From: Lepidodermella squamata
Lineage: Eukaryota; Gastrotricha
Direction of reading: 5' to 3'
DNA length: 64,000 nucleotides
Assembly (NCBI GenBank): GCA_047495785.1
Contig: JBLDXI010000009.1
Span: forward strand, 3,038,001 to 3,102,000
Shown: positions 1 through 12,300 of the stretch, one piece after another
Numbering within the stretch: position 1 is the first letter of the stretch
Layout: each line of letters begins with the position of its first letter
Translations under genes and position numbers: made by a program
Notes under the pieces: generated by a model
The model's database searches: none
Told to the model about the DNA's origin: nothing
Seen by the model: only the letters and a program-made list of their open reading frames with translations

Positions 1-2019
1 CAAGCGGCGAATGGGAAGGCATTAGGCGAATTGCCGGGTTTGGTCAAAAACGCGGCCATACTGGCTCGAATTGCGCGGTCATCGCTGCCGAAGCGTGAGA
101 ACGATGACGATGAATCATCGCTGTCATTCAATCGGTGGAACGAAACGGCTGATAATAGGGCGAAATATTGCGCGACTGGGTTGTCATCGGCGTTGCAAAT
201 CGGTAGGATAAGCTTGTCGATTGCGTTGGCTTGGCTGATGATTTGCTGGTGATGAGCGCCTGATTGAAGAAGAGTGGCTAACGTTGCGACAGAAGCGGAC
301 AGGGTTGACTGGATCTGATTCAGCTCGGTTGAGGGCGATGAGGACAGGACGCTGGGTAGAATTCGCAGACCCAGGGAAACTGCATCCAAAACTCCGTTGT
401 CAAGGGCCTATTGCACAAAAATTTACAGTTCAGCGCTAGATTTCGATTTTTTTATTTTATTTGAAAAATAACTAATTAATTTAAAATTAAAATTAAAATT
501 AAAATGTTTAGAATTTGTATTCGATTTATTTTCTATTTTTTATTCTAATTATTAATAAACGCTTAATTTAATTTGAAATAATTTTAATTATTTATCCAAC
601 ATTTTAAATTTCCTCAATTTTTTACTGAATTTAAAATTGAAATTTCTAGAGTAATTTTTAACTCACAGTGCAACAGCTGTCGTTTGAATGGGCCATCAAG
701 CTGCGAACGATTCCGAACCCAGCCAGGCATAACTCGGCGTCAAAGTCACTGTTCGACGATGCCGTTCGAAGCGCAGCCGCGGCATGGCCGAATAATTGGG
801 TCAAATCGCCGACCTCCTTCGTCGTCTGCGTTTTGCCATTTTTTTGACCTAATTGCAGCTTCCCAGCCTCTTTCACCTGACTTACAAACCAAATTCGATT
901 TTCACTGGAAAATGACGAGACCAGTAGTCGGAAAGTGTCTATAGAAAAATTATAAAAAAAATTATAAAAAAAATATTCGAATATTGTTGACTTACTCAGT
1001 CGAAGATCTCGAAGGCTGGTTGTGTTTGACGAAGCTAGGGAGAATGCAAGGGCCAGGGCGCCTTCCTGGCGCACATCACGGCACATCGCCTCAGCGACCT
1101 CAACACCCCTCTGGCCACCTCGATTCCACGCCTGCTCCAAAATCGCCGACATTTTGCCAGCTAAATCCGCCTGTTGAACTTCAGTATTACTCGCCATGAA
1201 GTGAATAATCAACTGCTTCATCAACGGCGGCATCGCGTCGAGGTCGGGCAGGGATTGCCGGGTCTGTTGAGCGGGCGAGGACGGCTGGGGTTGCGGAACA
1301 GGCTGCTGAACGGCCGGCGAGTCACTCCTGGTCTGCCGGCTCGTTTGCACCACTGATTTTTCAACTACAACAATAGGTTTGCTCGCTTCAGTGGTCGGCG
1401 ACTGGGTTGATTCGGTCCCAGTTAAGGAAGATTGGCGCTTGTGTTGATACGCGACTTTGATCTCCTTGCCCTCTCCATCTGTAACAGACGAGGCGAAAGA
1501 GACGGTTTTAACAACGGAAGGAGTTGTTGACGTGATTGACGTCGTAGTCGAGGTTCCGCCTGCTTCGGTTGCTGACGACATGCTCCGGGTCAATATCATG
1601 CCCGGGGTCGCTGAACCACGACGGAGAACCGTCACGCGAGGCTGGCCACCCGCGGCTAGAACGGCCTCGTTCAACGCTGCCTGAGCCTGTGACGTCCCCT
1701 TCAAAATTTCAGCCTTCAACTTCTCGAAAATCGCCTCGTTGCTAGGCTGCTTCGCCGCAGCAGCAGCGGTAGGGTGTTCAATAACTGTGGCCTGCGACGT
1801 AGCCGAGTCTTGCGAATCAGTTCGGCCTGATTCGCGGAAAGTGACGCGCAACTTTTTGCCCGATTCAGTTCGGGTGAAGAACGTCTTCGATCTCGATGAT
1901 GACGATGACTCAAATGCCGCGTCACCAGCCGCTAGTTCGGCGGCTTCGGAGGCCGAAATCGAGCCTTGCCGTAGGGCAGGCGCCAATTCTTGCTGTCGAT
2001 TGCTATTATTTGCAGACAT
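1..2019 (-). CDS. SARM1: SARM1/TIR-1-like ARM-repeat protein, 5' part (partial at left edge)
   Basis: Exons on the minus strand: 2019..996, 938..667 and 407..<1, with introns of 57 and 259 nt; phases agree. The first in-frame ATG is at 2019; the longer reading frame would need a TTG start. About 300 residues of Ser/Thr-rich, low-complexity sequence are followed by an alpha-helical region containing LEQAWNRGGQRG, then RLLVSSFSSENR, GFGIVRSLMAHSNDSC and LDNGVLDAV. From memory these line up in order with the N-terminal ARM repeats of SARM1/TIR-1 (the AENR, GILEH..KHS..C and GGLDAV segments). In that family the ARM domain holds the C-terminal TIR NAD-hydrolase inactive and acts in axon degeneration and innate immune signalling. 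SAM and TIR domains would lie left of the window, so the assignment rests on ARM similarity only. The 57-nt intron is in frame and stop-free, so its retention would add 19 residues. Another ARM-repeat protein is possible. Confidence 0.55.
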
Positions 2020-3025
2020 TATTTTTTCGTGTAACAAAAACTATGATATATAAAAATCTGCGACTTGAAAAGCCGGGTCGGCCGGGCTAAATACCGTGGC
2101 TTTTATACAATACGTTTAGGAATGACATATAAGGCGGTGCTTTTTGCGTTCTCTACGCCTCAAGTGGCCTACCGTCGGTTTTTTCTACCTCTCTCGCCCG
2201 AACAATGAAGTATAGTTTGTGCGCTGATAATACAAGGATGATGCGTATGGACTATTGTTTTATTTGGCTTGTATTAGCGTTATATTCGCAATTTTTTCCG
2301 TCCGGCTCCGCTGTTTGCATTCAACGCTTCCTTATTATAGAAAAATAACCCGTCGACGGCCTGGTTGTAACCATAAACATTCTTTTCCGGTGAGTAAAGG
2401 AACTGCAAAAAACGGTGGTTTTTTCGTGTTTTGTAGGCAACAGGGGGCAGCTGTATTCATCAGACTGTAATGAATGAATCACTTAGCTAAATGAACTATA
2501 ACACCCGGCATAACCATCTGGAAAGTAGTAGTCCGATTGTCCGACAGCCATTGAAGCCTCTCCTCTTCACATGAAGGTGCCGCTCAAGAGGGTTTGATAG
2601 GCTTGAAGGATGAGTAATAGTAGTTTTTCAATTACATCATTACTTGGGTGCAATTGCATAGTACCCGGCGAGCTAGGGGCGGGCTGATTCATCCGATGAA
2701 TCAGTGCTTGGAGTTTTTCCAGCTAGTTGTGCTTTGGGAGGGCAGTGATCAATGATACTTTTAGTTAGCTTTTTTCAAATTTCATGCTATAATTTATAAT
2801 TTATGCATGCTTTTAACTTCGGAAATATTGTTTGTTATACAATATTTTTTACGATCAGTATTTCTCTCTTCAAGAAACAAGAAACTACAAGCTCAACATT
2901 TTGACCAAATAATAATGTAAAACTTGGGTTCAAAAAATTATCAAATTTAATTTTTACCGAAAATCGATGGGAAATATTTTTTAAAAGGAATAAAATTGAA
3001 GTTACAGCATCAAATTATTGAGCGG
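2020..3025. other. intergenic stretch, no gene seen
   Basis: AT-rich sequence upstream of the SARM1-like gene. A TATA-like stretch (TATATA near 2045-2050) lies about 30 bases upstream of its ATG on the minus-strand reading. Reading frames here are short and show no family motif. Confidence 0.4.
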
Positions 3026-3423
3026 GTTGGCGCCGGATTCTTTGCGATATATTTCGGCCTTATCATTTCTGGGTCGATAATGGTGCCTTTGGCGGCCCAG
3101 TGATTTTTTTATTTAAGCTACATGGTATATGGTGCCATTAGCTACCTTGCCTATGCGATGCCGGCGAAACTTGCGCTGATTCGTGCCAAATTTTCGGACT
3201 ACTTTAAACTAAAGTGGCACTTCTCTTTAAGATTCTTTCGGTAAGCTGTTGTCACCCAAGGTTGTCACCCATCGCCAAGAAGTCGCAATTTTACCTGAAC
3301 TACAACAACGAGACCGGCGCATCTTACGAGCAGAAATGTCCCGATCTTGACTTCTCCGTTAATTCATGCCGCTGCGAGTATTCCGAAGCCGCGTCTCTAG
3401 ATGTTCCAATCCCTGGAACCTAG
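3026..3423 (+). pseudogene. degenerate UNC-93-like membrane protein fragment
   Basis: From 3026 one frame reads a membrane-type sequence containing YFGLIISGSIMVPL and, past a TGA at 3101, YMVYGAISYLAYAMP, then meets TAA at 3242. A shifted frame continues with FYLNYNNETGASYEQKC and two more cysteines up to a stop at 3421-3423. The order (small-residue TM with Y.G...S....PL, a G.I.Y.AY helix, then an Asn- and Cys-rich loop) resembles the first part of UNC-93-type MFS proteins, which regulate potassium channels or Toll-like receptor traffic. An in-frame stop plus a frame change without good splice sites argues for a pseudogene. The family assignment is from memory and weak; a gene with unrecognised introns is the alternative. 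Confidence 0.3.
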
Positions 3424-4868
3424 CGTCAGTGCCAAGTCTAACTGCCATCCGACCAAGATATCACCGATGAGTCGGCCAATAATTACGCGAATTTTGCATA
3501 TGGTTCATGAAAGAGAGATCGTAGGCAAAGGCAGGTTGAAAACGGCTGGAATCGATTTTGAAGTCACCTATTCTGCAGTGCCGGAATTTTCCCTCGGGCC
3601 ACCCAGGGCCATTGCTTAGAATGGAACAAAAACGGACGTTCGTGTTCAATTCGCGAGGAAAATGAGTGCGATGATGATGAACAAAATATTGTTTATTGTA
3701 AAAATAAAATTGCATCGCGAAAAATCGCGAATCAATCGATATTCAACGCATGGCTGATCGGCAACCGTGTTTTCTCTCGAATTGCTTGCTGATCGAAAGA
3801 TAGACGCCGAGTGTGTCTACTCGAAAGTATCTTCGAACTATTCTACACTTCGTATTATTGGAAAAGCAATCGTCATTGTCTAATTGATAGGCTTAGAGAT
3901 TTGTTTGAATCTCTTTTGATATCATTATCACCTTCGTTTTCTTATCTATTAGTGATGATAAGACAACTGACAACTGCCAGCAGAGTTATCGCTCGCTGGG
4001 TTCACGGTGTCCAGTTGTAGTGCGTTCTCGGTGGCGTGATCGTTGCGCCACTGATAGCGCCGTTAAAGATTCAAGTAGCCACTCATTTCAACACTGCGAT
4101 CATTTGGCACTTTCATTTCAATTTAGGAAGGTCGCTTGGAATTGCAGTGACACCAGTAAACCGCTCATTTTTTTTATTAACAATATAATAAATACTCATA
4201 ATAATGAAAATCCGAGGGCCAATAGCCATGCACTCTCCTCGTCATCAGGAGCCATCTATCGACTCGGAACTCGGTCGCATTAGCCATGTGCTACCTTGAA
4301 TCGGGCTTCCTGTTATATTTATCTTCATTTTTTAACTATTCTGTTACCATCCTCAACATTGGCTTTAAACACTTTTTCTGGCCTAGATGACACGGTTTAA
4401 TCTTTTGACCTACATACAACATACCAGAAACTTTGAAATCATTTCAGTGGTCGATGTCACGACTGGAGAGGTACATTTGAGAACGTCATGAGAAAGCGAA
4501 ACAGCGGTTTTATCATGGGTTCACTGTTAAAATGATATCATTCTCGAAGAAGCCTTGCCGCGTCTTTGACCGACAATTTACATGCCGACTCGACTGGGAC
4601 GATTCGGCGAGACTGAGGATGCGCACCCCGTGACAGTTCTTGTGAAAACATGTCGCTATCAGTTGGTTTCTCCGACGGGATGCACTGTCGCGAATACACC
4701 GAATTTTCACTGCGACATCGTATATCTGCCACGCGGGTGTGGCAAGTATTCAAGTGCAACTTGATATCGAGTGTTATATAACGACGCCGGCGGTGTGTTC
4801 TCGGCTAAAGATAAAGCTATCTCTATATATTTGGCAACCAACAATTTCGTGTATATTCATCTTGAATT
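3424..4868. other. intergenic stretch upstream of the first P450
   Basis: Several short overlapping frames on both strands, none with a recognisable motif. A TATA-like element (TTATATAA, near 4774-4781) lies about 90 bases before the P450 ATG and is a candidate core promoter. Confidence 0.35.
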
Positions 4869-6536
4869 ATGGAACCGATGACCAGCCAATCGATTTTCGT
4901 TGCGATCGTCACTTCGACGATTTCAGTCGTAATCGCGAGTTTGGTCATTTCTTTCTATCTCTACCGGAAATATCGGCAAACCTATTTTCAACGAATCGGT
5001 ATTCCGGGCCCTTCTCCTCATTGGCTGTTCGGAAATTTGCTGAGCTTGGCCGATGAAACCAGACGACATCGTCAGATTATGGAATGGGCCCAACAGTACG
5101 GGAATATCTACGGCTACTACGAAGGCCCGACGCCAATTCTAGTCGTTAGTGATGCTGAAGCGGTGAAACAAGTTTGCATCAAACAATTCGATTGTTTCAA
5201 CGCCAGGAAAGATTTCCCATTCACACCGGACCCCGACACTGATTCCGTTCATACAAACCTTTTCCTGGCACGGGGTGGCAAGTGGCGTCGGATGAGACAC
5301 TCGCTGAACCCAGCTTTCACCACTGGGAACCTGCGTCGAATGGCACCTGTCATGTACAAAACAATCAAGCGCATCAACTCGGAAATTAACAGCAAAGTTC
5401 TTCGAAGCGGAGCTTGTGATATCGAGATTTACGAACCGTTCAAAGAAATGGCTGGCGAGGTTATCCTCGAATCAGCCTTCGGAGTTGATATGGACGAGCG
5501 CCGTTCTGTTGGCAAAGCAACTGAACTTTTCAAACACATGGAGCAGGCAATTCATGAGGAAGTCAACCCAAGTGTCCTCTTCATGATTCTATCATTCATG
5601 CCGGAACTAGCGCCCGTTCTTGAGCTGATGCACAAGATTCAGGAACTTCTTTTTGGAGCGCGTGAATCAGCTAGATTCGTTGAAAATGTAGCACTGTCGA
5701 TGATGAACCTTCGTAAAAAAGACCCTAGCTCGCGTCGACCTGATTTGCTGCAGATGATGCTGGAGCTCGAAGTCCCTGAAATGGAAGAGGACTTGCGTGT
5801 TGATGCTAAACCAAGGAAGAGCGTCGAAGACGATGATGATTTTATTCCTTATCAAGCAAACGAAAGCTTCAGCGATCAGAAAAAGGCGTTGACAACTCTT
5901 GAGATTCAGTCTGCATCAGTTTTATTTATGGTGGCTGGGTTCGAGACGACATCGACCACCCTGACATTTGCGACGTATCTACTTGCGCTTAATCCAGATG
6001 TTCAGGAAAGGCTGTACAGGAAAATTCTTGATGTGGTGAAATTCGACGAAAACGGTTATCCTGATCCTACATCACTCAGCGAATGCCAGTATCTTGATTG
6101 GGTCGTGAAGGAAACGCTAAGGATGTACCCAGTTGCCCCTCTCGTCATTAATCGAATGGCTCGATACAAAACTAGCGTTTGCGGAATTGACATCCCTCAA
6201 GGACAAGTAATTCATATCGATCAACTGGGTTTGAATAACAAACCTGAGCTGTGGGGGCCTGTGGATCCTGATACTTTTTATCCGGAAAGATTCGCTCCTG
6301 AGTACGGCAGCAACTCAGATCCTGATGGCGCCCCAGTAATGATCTCGTTCGGCTACGGCAACCGCCGTTGCATCGGGGCGAGATTTGGAGAACTTGAGGT
6401 TAAAATCGGTCTGGCTTGTACTCTTCGAGACTTTAAAGTCGAGCGCTGTGAAGCGACCGCTGTACCTCTAGAGCTGCGTGTTGGCATGACCATGTCTCCG
6501 GCTAAAGGCGTCACGCTGCGATTCAAACGTCGCTAG
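4869..6536 (+). CDS. cytochrome P450, CYP3 clan, intronless copy
   Basis: A single 555-residue exon. Family role: heme-thiolate monooxygenase anchored in the ER membrane, oxidising small lipophilic substrates with NADPH-P450 reductase. Features in order: N-terminal membrane anchor (about residues 10-33), a proline-rich hinge GIPGPSPHWLFGNLL, helix-C WRRMRH, I-helix AGFETTS (E359, T360), K-helix ETLR (E415..R418), FYPERF, and the heme loop FGYGNRRCIG with ligand Cys501. All catalytic landmarks are intact. The insert before helix I is acidic and longer than usual for the clan, which explains 555 residues instead of about 500. ATG at 4869; Met4 is an alternative start. It is a tandem paralogue of the gene at 7004, which keeps one intron near its 3' end that this copy lacks. 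The substrate cannot be told from sequence. Confidence 0.93.
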   Translation: MEPMTSQSIFVAIVTSTISVVIASLVISFYLYRKYRQTYFQRIGIPGPSPHWLFGNLLSLADETRRHRQIMEWAQQYGNIYGYYEGPTPILVVSDAEAVKQVCIKQFDCFNARKDFPFTPDPDTDSVHTNLFLARGGKWRRMRHSLNPAFTTGNLRRMAPVMYKTIKRINSEINSKVLRSGACDIEIYEPFKEMAGEVILESAFGVDMDERRSVGKATELFKHMEQAIHEEVNPSVLFMILSFMPELAPVLELMHKIQELLFGARESARFVENVALSMMNLRKKDPSSRRPDLLQMMLELEVPEMEEDLRVDAKPRKSVEDDDDFIPYQANESFSDQKKALTTLEIQSASVLFMVAGFETTSTTLTFATYLLALNPDVQERLYRKILDVVKFDENGYPDPTSLSECQYLDWVVKETLRMYPVAPLVINRMARYKTSVCGIDIPQGQVIHIDQLGLNNKPELWGPVDPDTFYPERFAPEYGSNSDPDGAPVMISFGYGNRRCIGARFGELEVKIGLACTLRDFKVERCEATAVPLELRVGMTMSPAKGVTLRFKRR

Positions 6537-6608
6537 TGAAAACTCTTTAAACGTTAACCTGTGCCTCTGATTAACAATCAGACTATTTCTTATTCAAATC
6601 ACACTTGA

Positions 6609-6614
6609 AATAAA
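6609..6614 (+). terminator. poly(A) signal AATAAA of first P450
   Basis: AATAAA 73 bases past the P450 stop codon; the usual cleavage signal position. Confidence 0.6.
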
Positions 6615-7003
6615 AAGTTCGAAATCTTGAACAGTTTTACTTTCGCTCATTTCGCATCATTTCGCTATTCAGCATTCATAATTTTCTCCACCTACTGTCT
6701 CGCATTTTATGATAGAAACTGGCAGGTTGGACCTTGTTTACACTGCTGCGCAATGTACTCCACTGATATCCTATCTCTGAGGAAGAGCAAAAATTATCTA
6801 ACATTGCTAAGCTGCGTCGCAGAAATAGCCCGAAAGCCAAGAAACCCGAATGTAAACACGAAAATGGCGAAGGGTGTGACTGATTAGGTACTCTCAAGGT
6901 CGGATACAAAAAGATAGGATTCCTCCACATAAATAGGCCATTCCCGGTGTGTCCCCTTTCATTTTTTCAAACCTTTCAAGCCGGGCAAAAACAGAGAAGA
7001 AAG

Positions 7004-8717
7004 ATGAACGCACAAGTCACGGATAATTCGTTGTTCTACACAATATTGACATCAGCCATAACTGTGACTGTTGTTTCTGCTATAGTGTGCTTCTATATCT
7101 ACCGCAAATTCAAGCTAAGCTATTTCAAACGACTTGGGATACCAGGCCCTACCCCAAACTGGCTTTTTGGCAATCTGCTCGGGTTGGTGGACGAATCGCG
7201 GCGCCATCTTCAACTTATGGAATGGTCGCAACAATACGGCAAAATGTACGGCTATTTTGAGGGTTCAACCCCGATTCTCGTCATCAGTGATTTGGAAATG
7301 GTCAAACAAGTTTGCATCAAGCAATTCGATTTGTTCAACTCTAGAAAGGACTACCCCTTCATCGCTGATCCTGATGAGGATACTACCGACGTCAACCTGT
7401 TGCTGTCTCGAGGGAGCAAATGGCGTCGTATGCGGCATTCGATGAACTCAGCCTTTACTACTGGCAATCTTCGCAGGATGGCCCCGTTCTTGAACAAATC
7501 AATCTTTCGGGTCCTAGGCGAAATCGAAAACAAAGCGAAGCAAAATGGAGGTAGTGTTTCCATGGAGACCTACCAATATTATAAGGAAATAGCTTCAGAG
7601 GCTATGCTTGAATCTGCTTTCGGTATCGACATGGACGAGCGTCGAAAGGTTGGCAAAGCTGCTGAGCTGACGCGCCATATGGAGAGCTGCTTCAATGAGG
7701 AGTCTCATCCATCAACTCTTGTCATCCTCACCACTATTTTTCCCGAATTTGACCCTATACTCCGGGTTGTTTACAAAATTCAAGGCTTGCTCTTCGGCAA
7801 CCGCGTTTCTGGGACTTTCCTTAACAACCTAGCCGGTATCATCATGGAGAATCGTCGGAAAGACCCAAGTTCACGGCGACCTGACCTGATGCAACTCATG
7901 ATAGACTTGGAAAACGATGATTTGACCGATGAAGAGCGGGCCGGCGTTAAAGTCATTGATCACGACGACGATGAAGGACTAAAGCGTATTAGTACCGGCA
8001 AAAAGGCTCTCACCTCTAATGAAATAACTGCGGCGGCTGTGATGTTTATGATAGCTGGTTTTGAAACGACTTCAACGTCGATGGCTTTCTTGTCTTACTT
8101 ACTGGCCACCAATCCTGATGTTCAGGAAAAGCTGTACCAAAACATTGTAGATCATGTCAAGTTCGATCCAGAAACCGGATTCCCACACCCAGATTCCTTA
8201 AACGAGTGCAAGTACCTCGACTGGTGTCTCAAGGAGACATTACGGCTGTACCCGGTAGCGGTAATGTTTCTGCATAGAAAAGCTTTGGAAAGTACGGTTG
8301 TGTGTGGCATCGAAATTCCGAAGGGATTGACATTACACATCGATCAGATGTCAATGCACATGAATCAGGAACTCTGGGGTCCCGTCGATGCTCACAAGTT
8401 CTACCCAGAACGGTTCTCACCTGAATACGGCCAAAATTCGAATCCTGAGGGGTCTCCTGAGATGATTGCTTTTGGCTATGGAAACAGACGCTGCATTGGC
8501 GCGAGATTTGCTGAACTGTAATATATCTTTTGACCGTTGATTTACTTACCATACATGTTTCTTTGTTTTTAGGGAGGATAAAATGATGATATCTACTATG
8601 CTCCGTCGTTTCAAAATCAGCGGCGCAGAAGAAATGAAGCTACCACTCAGCCTTCGAGTTGGTTTTACCATGGTGCCACGGGATGGTCTCCATTTGAAGT
8701 TCGCACTGCGAAATTGA
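7004..8717 (+). CDS. cytochrome P450, CYP3 clan, second tandem copy
   Basis: Exons 7004..8517 and 8573..8717, one 55-nt intron, 552 residues. The ATG at 7004 is preferred because the longer frame opens only with a GTG. Same layout as the upstream paralogue: membrane anchor, GIPGPTPNWLFGNLL hinge, WRRMRH, I-helix AGFETTS, K-helix ETLR, FYPERF and the heme loop FGYGNRRCIG with Cys497. The exon junction falls in the codon for Leu of FAEL just past the heme loop; the second exon supplies the last 48 residues, which align with the tail of the first copy. The genes are 467 bases apart in the same direction, a recent tandem duplication by their overall similarity. A small AT-rich motif at 6926-6935 could be its promoter. 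Probably an ER monooxygenase of xenobiotic or lipid metabolism. Confidence 0.93.
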
Positions 8718-9366
8718 AGACAACATCCATGGCTTGAACCCGCTTTTTTGAAACAGAAAGTTATGCATTGAACGATTTCTTCGAATAATTCAAGTGGTAT
8801 TGCATTGCAAATATCTTACAGTTTAGATGATTTGCAGAAAGAGTTTATATCAGCAGTTACTTTGGATATATTTGTCGTTGGGTTTTACATCTTGTTTTCA
8901 TCAAAAGCCAGGACATCATTTGCTAGTAAAAAGGAATTTACTCATCACTGCAAAGTAGAACTGCTTTCCCGCACCTGATCGACAAAGAATTGTGCTGTTT
9001 TCTATAAATAAGTCATAGCTCAAAGCCCAATAATCCATATTACCAAGGGCGCACTGTGGTAAAATCTTCCGATAGATACCTTCATTGTAAATCCGCTTTT
9101 AGAGCCCAGCCCAACAGGCGAGAAATCGACCACGTGCTGTCTAGCAACGCCGTTTTCTTCATTGTCCTCGGGCATGAGTGGATGCGTGATCGACTCGTAT
9201 CAAATCGGATAGTTATACACTAATCTAACTGCTTTCTTCATGTTGATTTACTTCTGCTAAACTTAATGCATTGGTAATTCCTTCAGCATGAGTTGTTTTT
9301 GCATTGTGGTTTCGTGAATAAGACACTCGTGATCAGTATATCCATATTTGAAACACCCTCGGGACG
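8718..9366. other. intergenic stretch, no gene seen
   Basis: 3' region of the second P450 and upstream region of the Ser/Gln-rich gene. No coding signature on either strand. Confidence 0.4.
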
Positions 9367-12300
9367 ATGGCATTGGAACCGTTGCCGTCGTCATCGCGGA
9401 ACTTTCTTCACCCTCAACTGCTGCCAAGCACTATACGCCTGTCGCTATCGCCGCAGAACGCAAAAGCTGATAAAGTCAGCGATGGCAGCATAAGAACACA
9501 CACCTATCTTTCGATAGCCACGGCTAATGTCATTAGCGACAGTATCGAACTGCCGCCCGTAGGCGCTACGACTCTTAGCGACAGAATTCGTGCGTCGTTT
9601 TATAGATGCGGAAGGCTTAGTCGAGTTCACAAGTCAAAAGAGGCCAGCAGAGTTAGTTATCCCGTTGATGAAAAACCTTCGTCCGTTGTCCTGTCATCTG
9701 CTTTTATCGGAACCCAGCCGCCTATACTCAAATTTTTCAATCGAACAGTCGGCTATCGATCACCTTCCCCAGACCGCGCGTCCCCCGTAGGCCACAAAAC
9801 CGTCAGTCTAGCTCAGGCCTCGTTGCAGGAATACTATCTCCGATACTCGCAGGCTACAAAGCCCCTAGAGCCGCAAAATCAAGGCGAGCTTTACTGTAGG
9901 GGCGAAAGCGCTATTCCTTGGGAGCAGCATCAAGTTAAAGCCAGCAGGGTGCCTCAACATCTGACACCACGAGTGCTGGGCAAAATCGAAAGCATGCTCA
10001 CCCCAAACTTGATAATCCAGCAGCAGCAAATTATTCAAGGCCAGAGCTCTCATTCGCCGAGACCTTCAATCACCGGAACAAGGCCGCCTCTAAAGAAACC
10101 AGCTGAGCAGTCCGAGAAAGCGAGAAAGCGGTTACTACGGCAACTGAAACGACGGGAAAATGCGCGAAAGTTCATTACGAGCCAGTTTGAGCTTGATCGC
10201 GAAATAACAAGCGTTCAGGGTTCAGCCCTTGTCGTAGCTGATTTCAAGCAAAGCAGCGCAAGGGGAAGAGCAAGCAAGTCCTCAACGCCCTTGCCAATGA
10301 AAGAGACTAAGGACGAAGAAGAGGAATCGCAGTCAGCCATTGAGGTAGACATAGCTGCGGTTTTCGTGCAAGCCGACGAGGATCCATCGAATGACATGCA
10401 AGCAGTCAAAATGGAGAGCTCTTCTGATGAAATAAACGTAGCGGAAATTCTTCCAATCGGCGTAATATCGAGTGACGAATCTTCTTCGGAAGTTACTACA
10501 CAAGTCAACCTAGATGGCTCGAAAATCGAAGGCGACGCGAAAGAAACTGAAGTGAACGAATCTACGGCACCTCAGCCCGAAGCGGTCTCTTCGATCGATA
10601 CAAAAGAAGAACTGTCAATCAATACATCATCAGATGATCAACTGGCTGCTAAGAAACACATCAAAAGGTACTACATTAAGACCGTCTTTTTGTTGGCTTA
10701 TTATTGCTATGCAGCCCCATTTTCATGAACAGCGTCCCAAATTACAACACTGATAATCAACAAGTGTTGAATGGCCTGGCTATAGAGAATGTTCACGAGT
10801 AAGGAAATCAGGCGCTGCTAGGCAACATTTTTTAGTCCCATAGCTTAGCGCTCTTGTAGGATGTCCGATAGCAATACCATTCATGGCGGCGCTATAACTT
10901 TTCCTTCTAAAAAAAGTATTGCGCTGTTCGCTATTATATCCTGCGACTTTGCTCTCAACATTGCGTCGTCAACTTCCGGGCTGATGAAGTACTTTCGTTT
11001 TGTTCAGTTTTTGCAGTAATCAGCTATTTGATGGCTGTTTTCAATAATTAATTCGCAGCGCGAAAAAAACTGAACTTGCAAATCTGGATTCAGTTATTCG
11101 ACGTTAACTACCTGAGAAATAATCGTTGAACTTGTAATTGCCTCTTCGATTTTTTTTCGCTAAAAAAGCTGTCTTCGATTCTGACGTACAAAGGCGCTCG
11201 CTCGCTGCGGACGTATCGTACGATTTTCCGCCAAATAGCCGCTTTCATCGCATTTGACACTCATGTGCCTCACTTAGACGTAATTCTGTTAGTGCAATGT
11301 AATTCCGGTTGCTTTTTGTAGTAATTGCCTATTAAAAAAATAACCTGTCCGACTTGCTTTAATACATACCTTTTTTACTACTACAGCCCCGATGAATGCG
11401 ATAAAAACGAGGATGCCAGCAAATCTGACACTTTAATCACTTCCGAAAATGCCAGCCAACAGATTGTAGTCAGCCTTATCCCTTCTGACGCCTGCCAGGT
11501 CTGTGGTGCTCCCTTGAGCCCCGCTAGCGATTCTAATCGGGACGCGAATAAACGCAACAATCTCAACGCAAACAAACGCCTCAGTAAAGGCAGTAATTAC
11601 TACGGCTCCGGAACGGGTATCAGCACGAAGTCAGCTTTGGTTAATTGGTTCGCAACACGGTAATGATCTCAAAAATAATAGACCAACTCTCGATTAATTT
11701 TGTTAATTTATCAGCATGACATGCGACCAGATGCTCATGGTCGCTAGTTTCGAAGATGAAACAGTCAACTTCATGTTTACATCTCCACCGCGGCATTCTA
11801 TTATCGGAATATCGCAAAACCCTCCAGCTACTCCATGTGGGTGGCTGCCGAATCAGGTTAGGAATTTAGGTTACACGTTTTGTCCTGTCTATTTGATTTC
11901 TTTTCCAGAAACTAGCCGGCCATAGCTCAGCCCCAGTAAACAAGAGGCGTGGTACCAGTCAGCAAGCCAACGCGAATGCCCCACCCTTGCGAAGCAATTA
12001 CTTTGGTTATCACGACAGTCGACGAAAATTGCCTACTACAGGAGTTTTCAAGCATTATGAGACCCCGGAGGAGCACGCCCGATTCTACCGGTTGCAATTT
12101 ACGGTGGGCGACGCCGGCCGATTCGCTGAGATGTGGCGGCAATCAATCGACCCGACCCGTGTGTTAAACGATCCTACGAGACCGGTAGATGAAATGCTCC
12201 TGTACCAAACAGCTCAAGCCAAGTCATTTTCTATAAATCAGAGCTTTCACCAAGGTGGCGATAATGGGGCGGAAGATGGTGGGCGGCGTCATCGCAAAAA

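Noticed and set aside
6947-7003. Extension of the second P450 to a GTG upstream
   Set aside because: Eukaryotic initiation at ATG 7004 gives the same N-terminal anchor layout as the paralogue.
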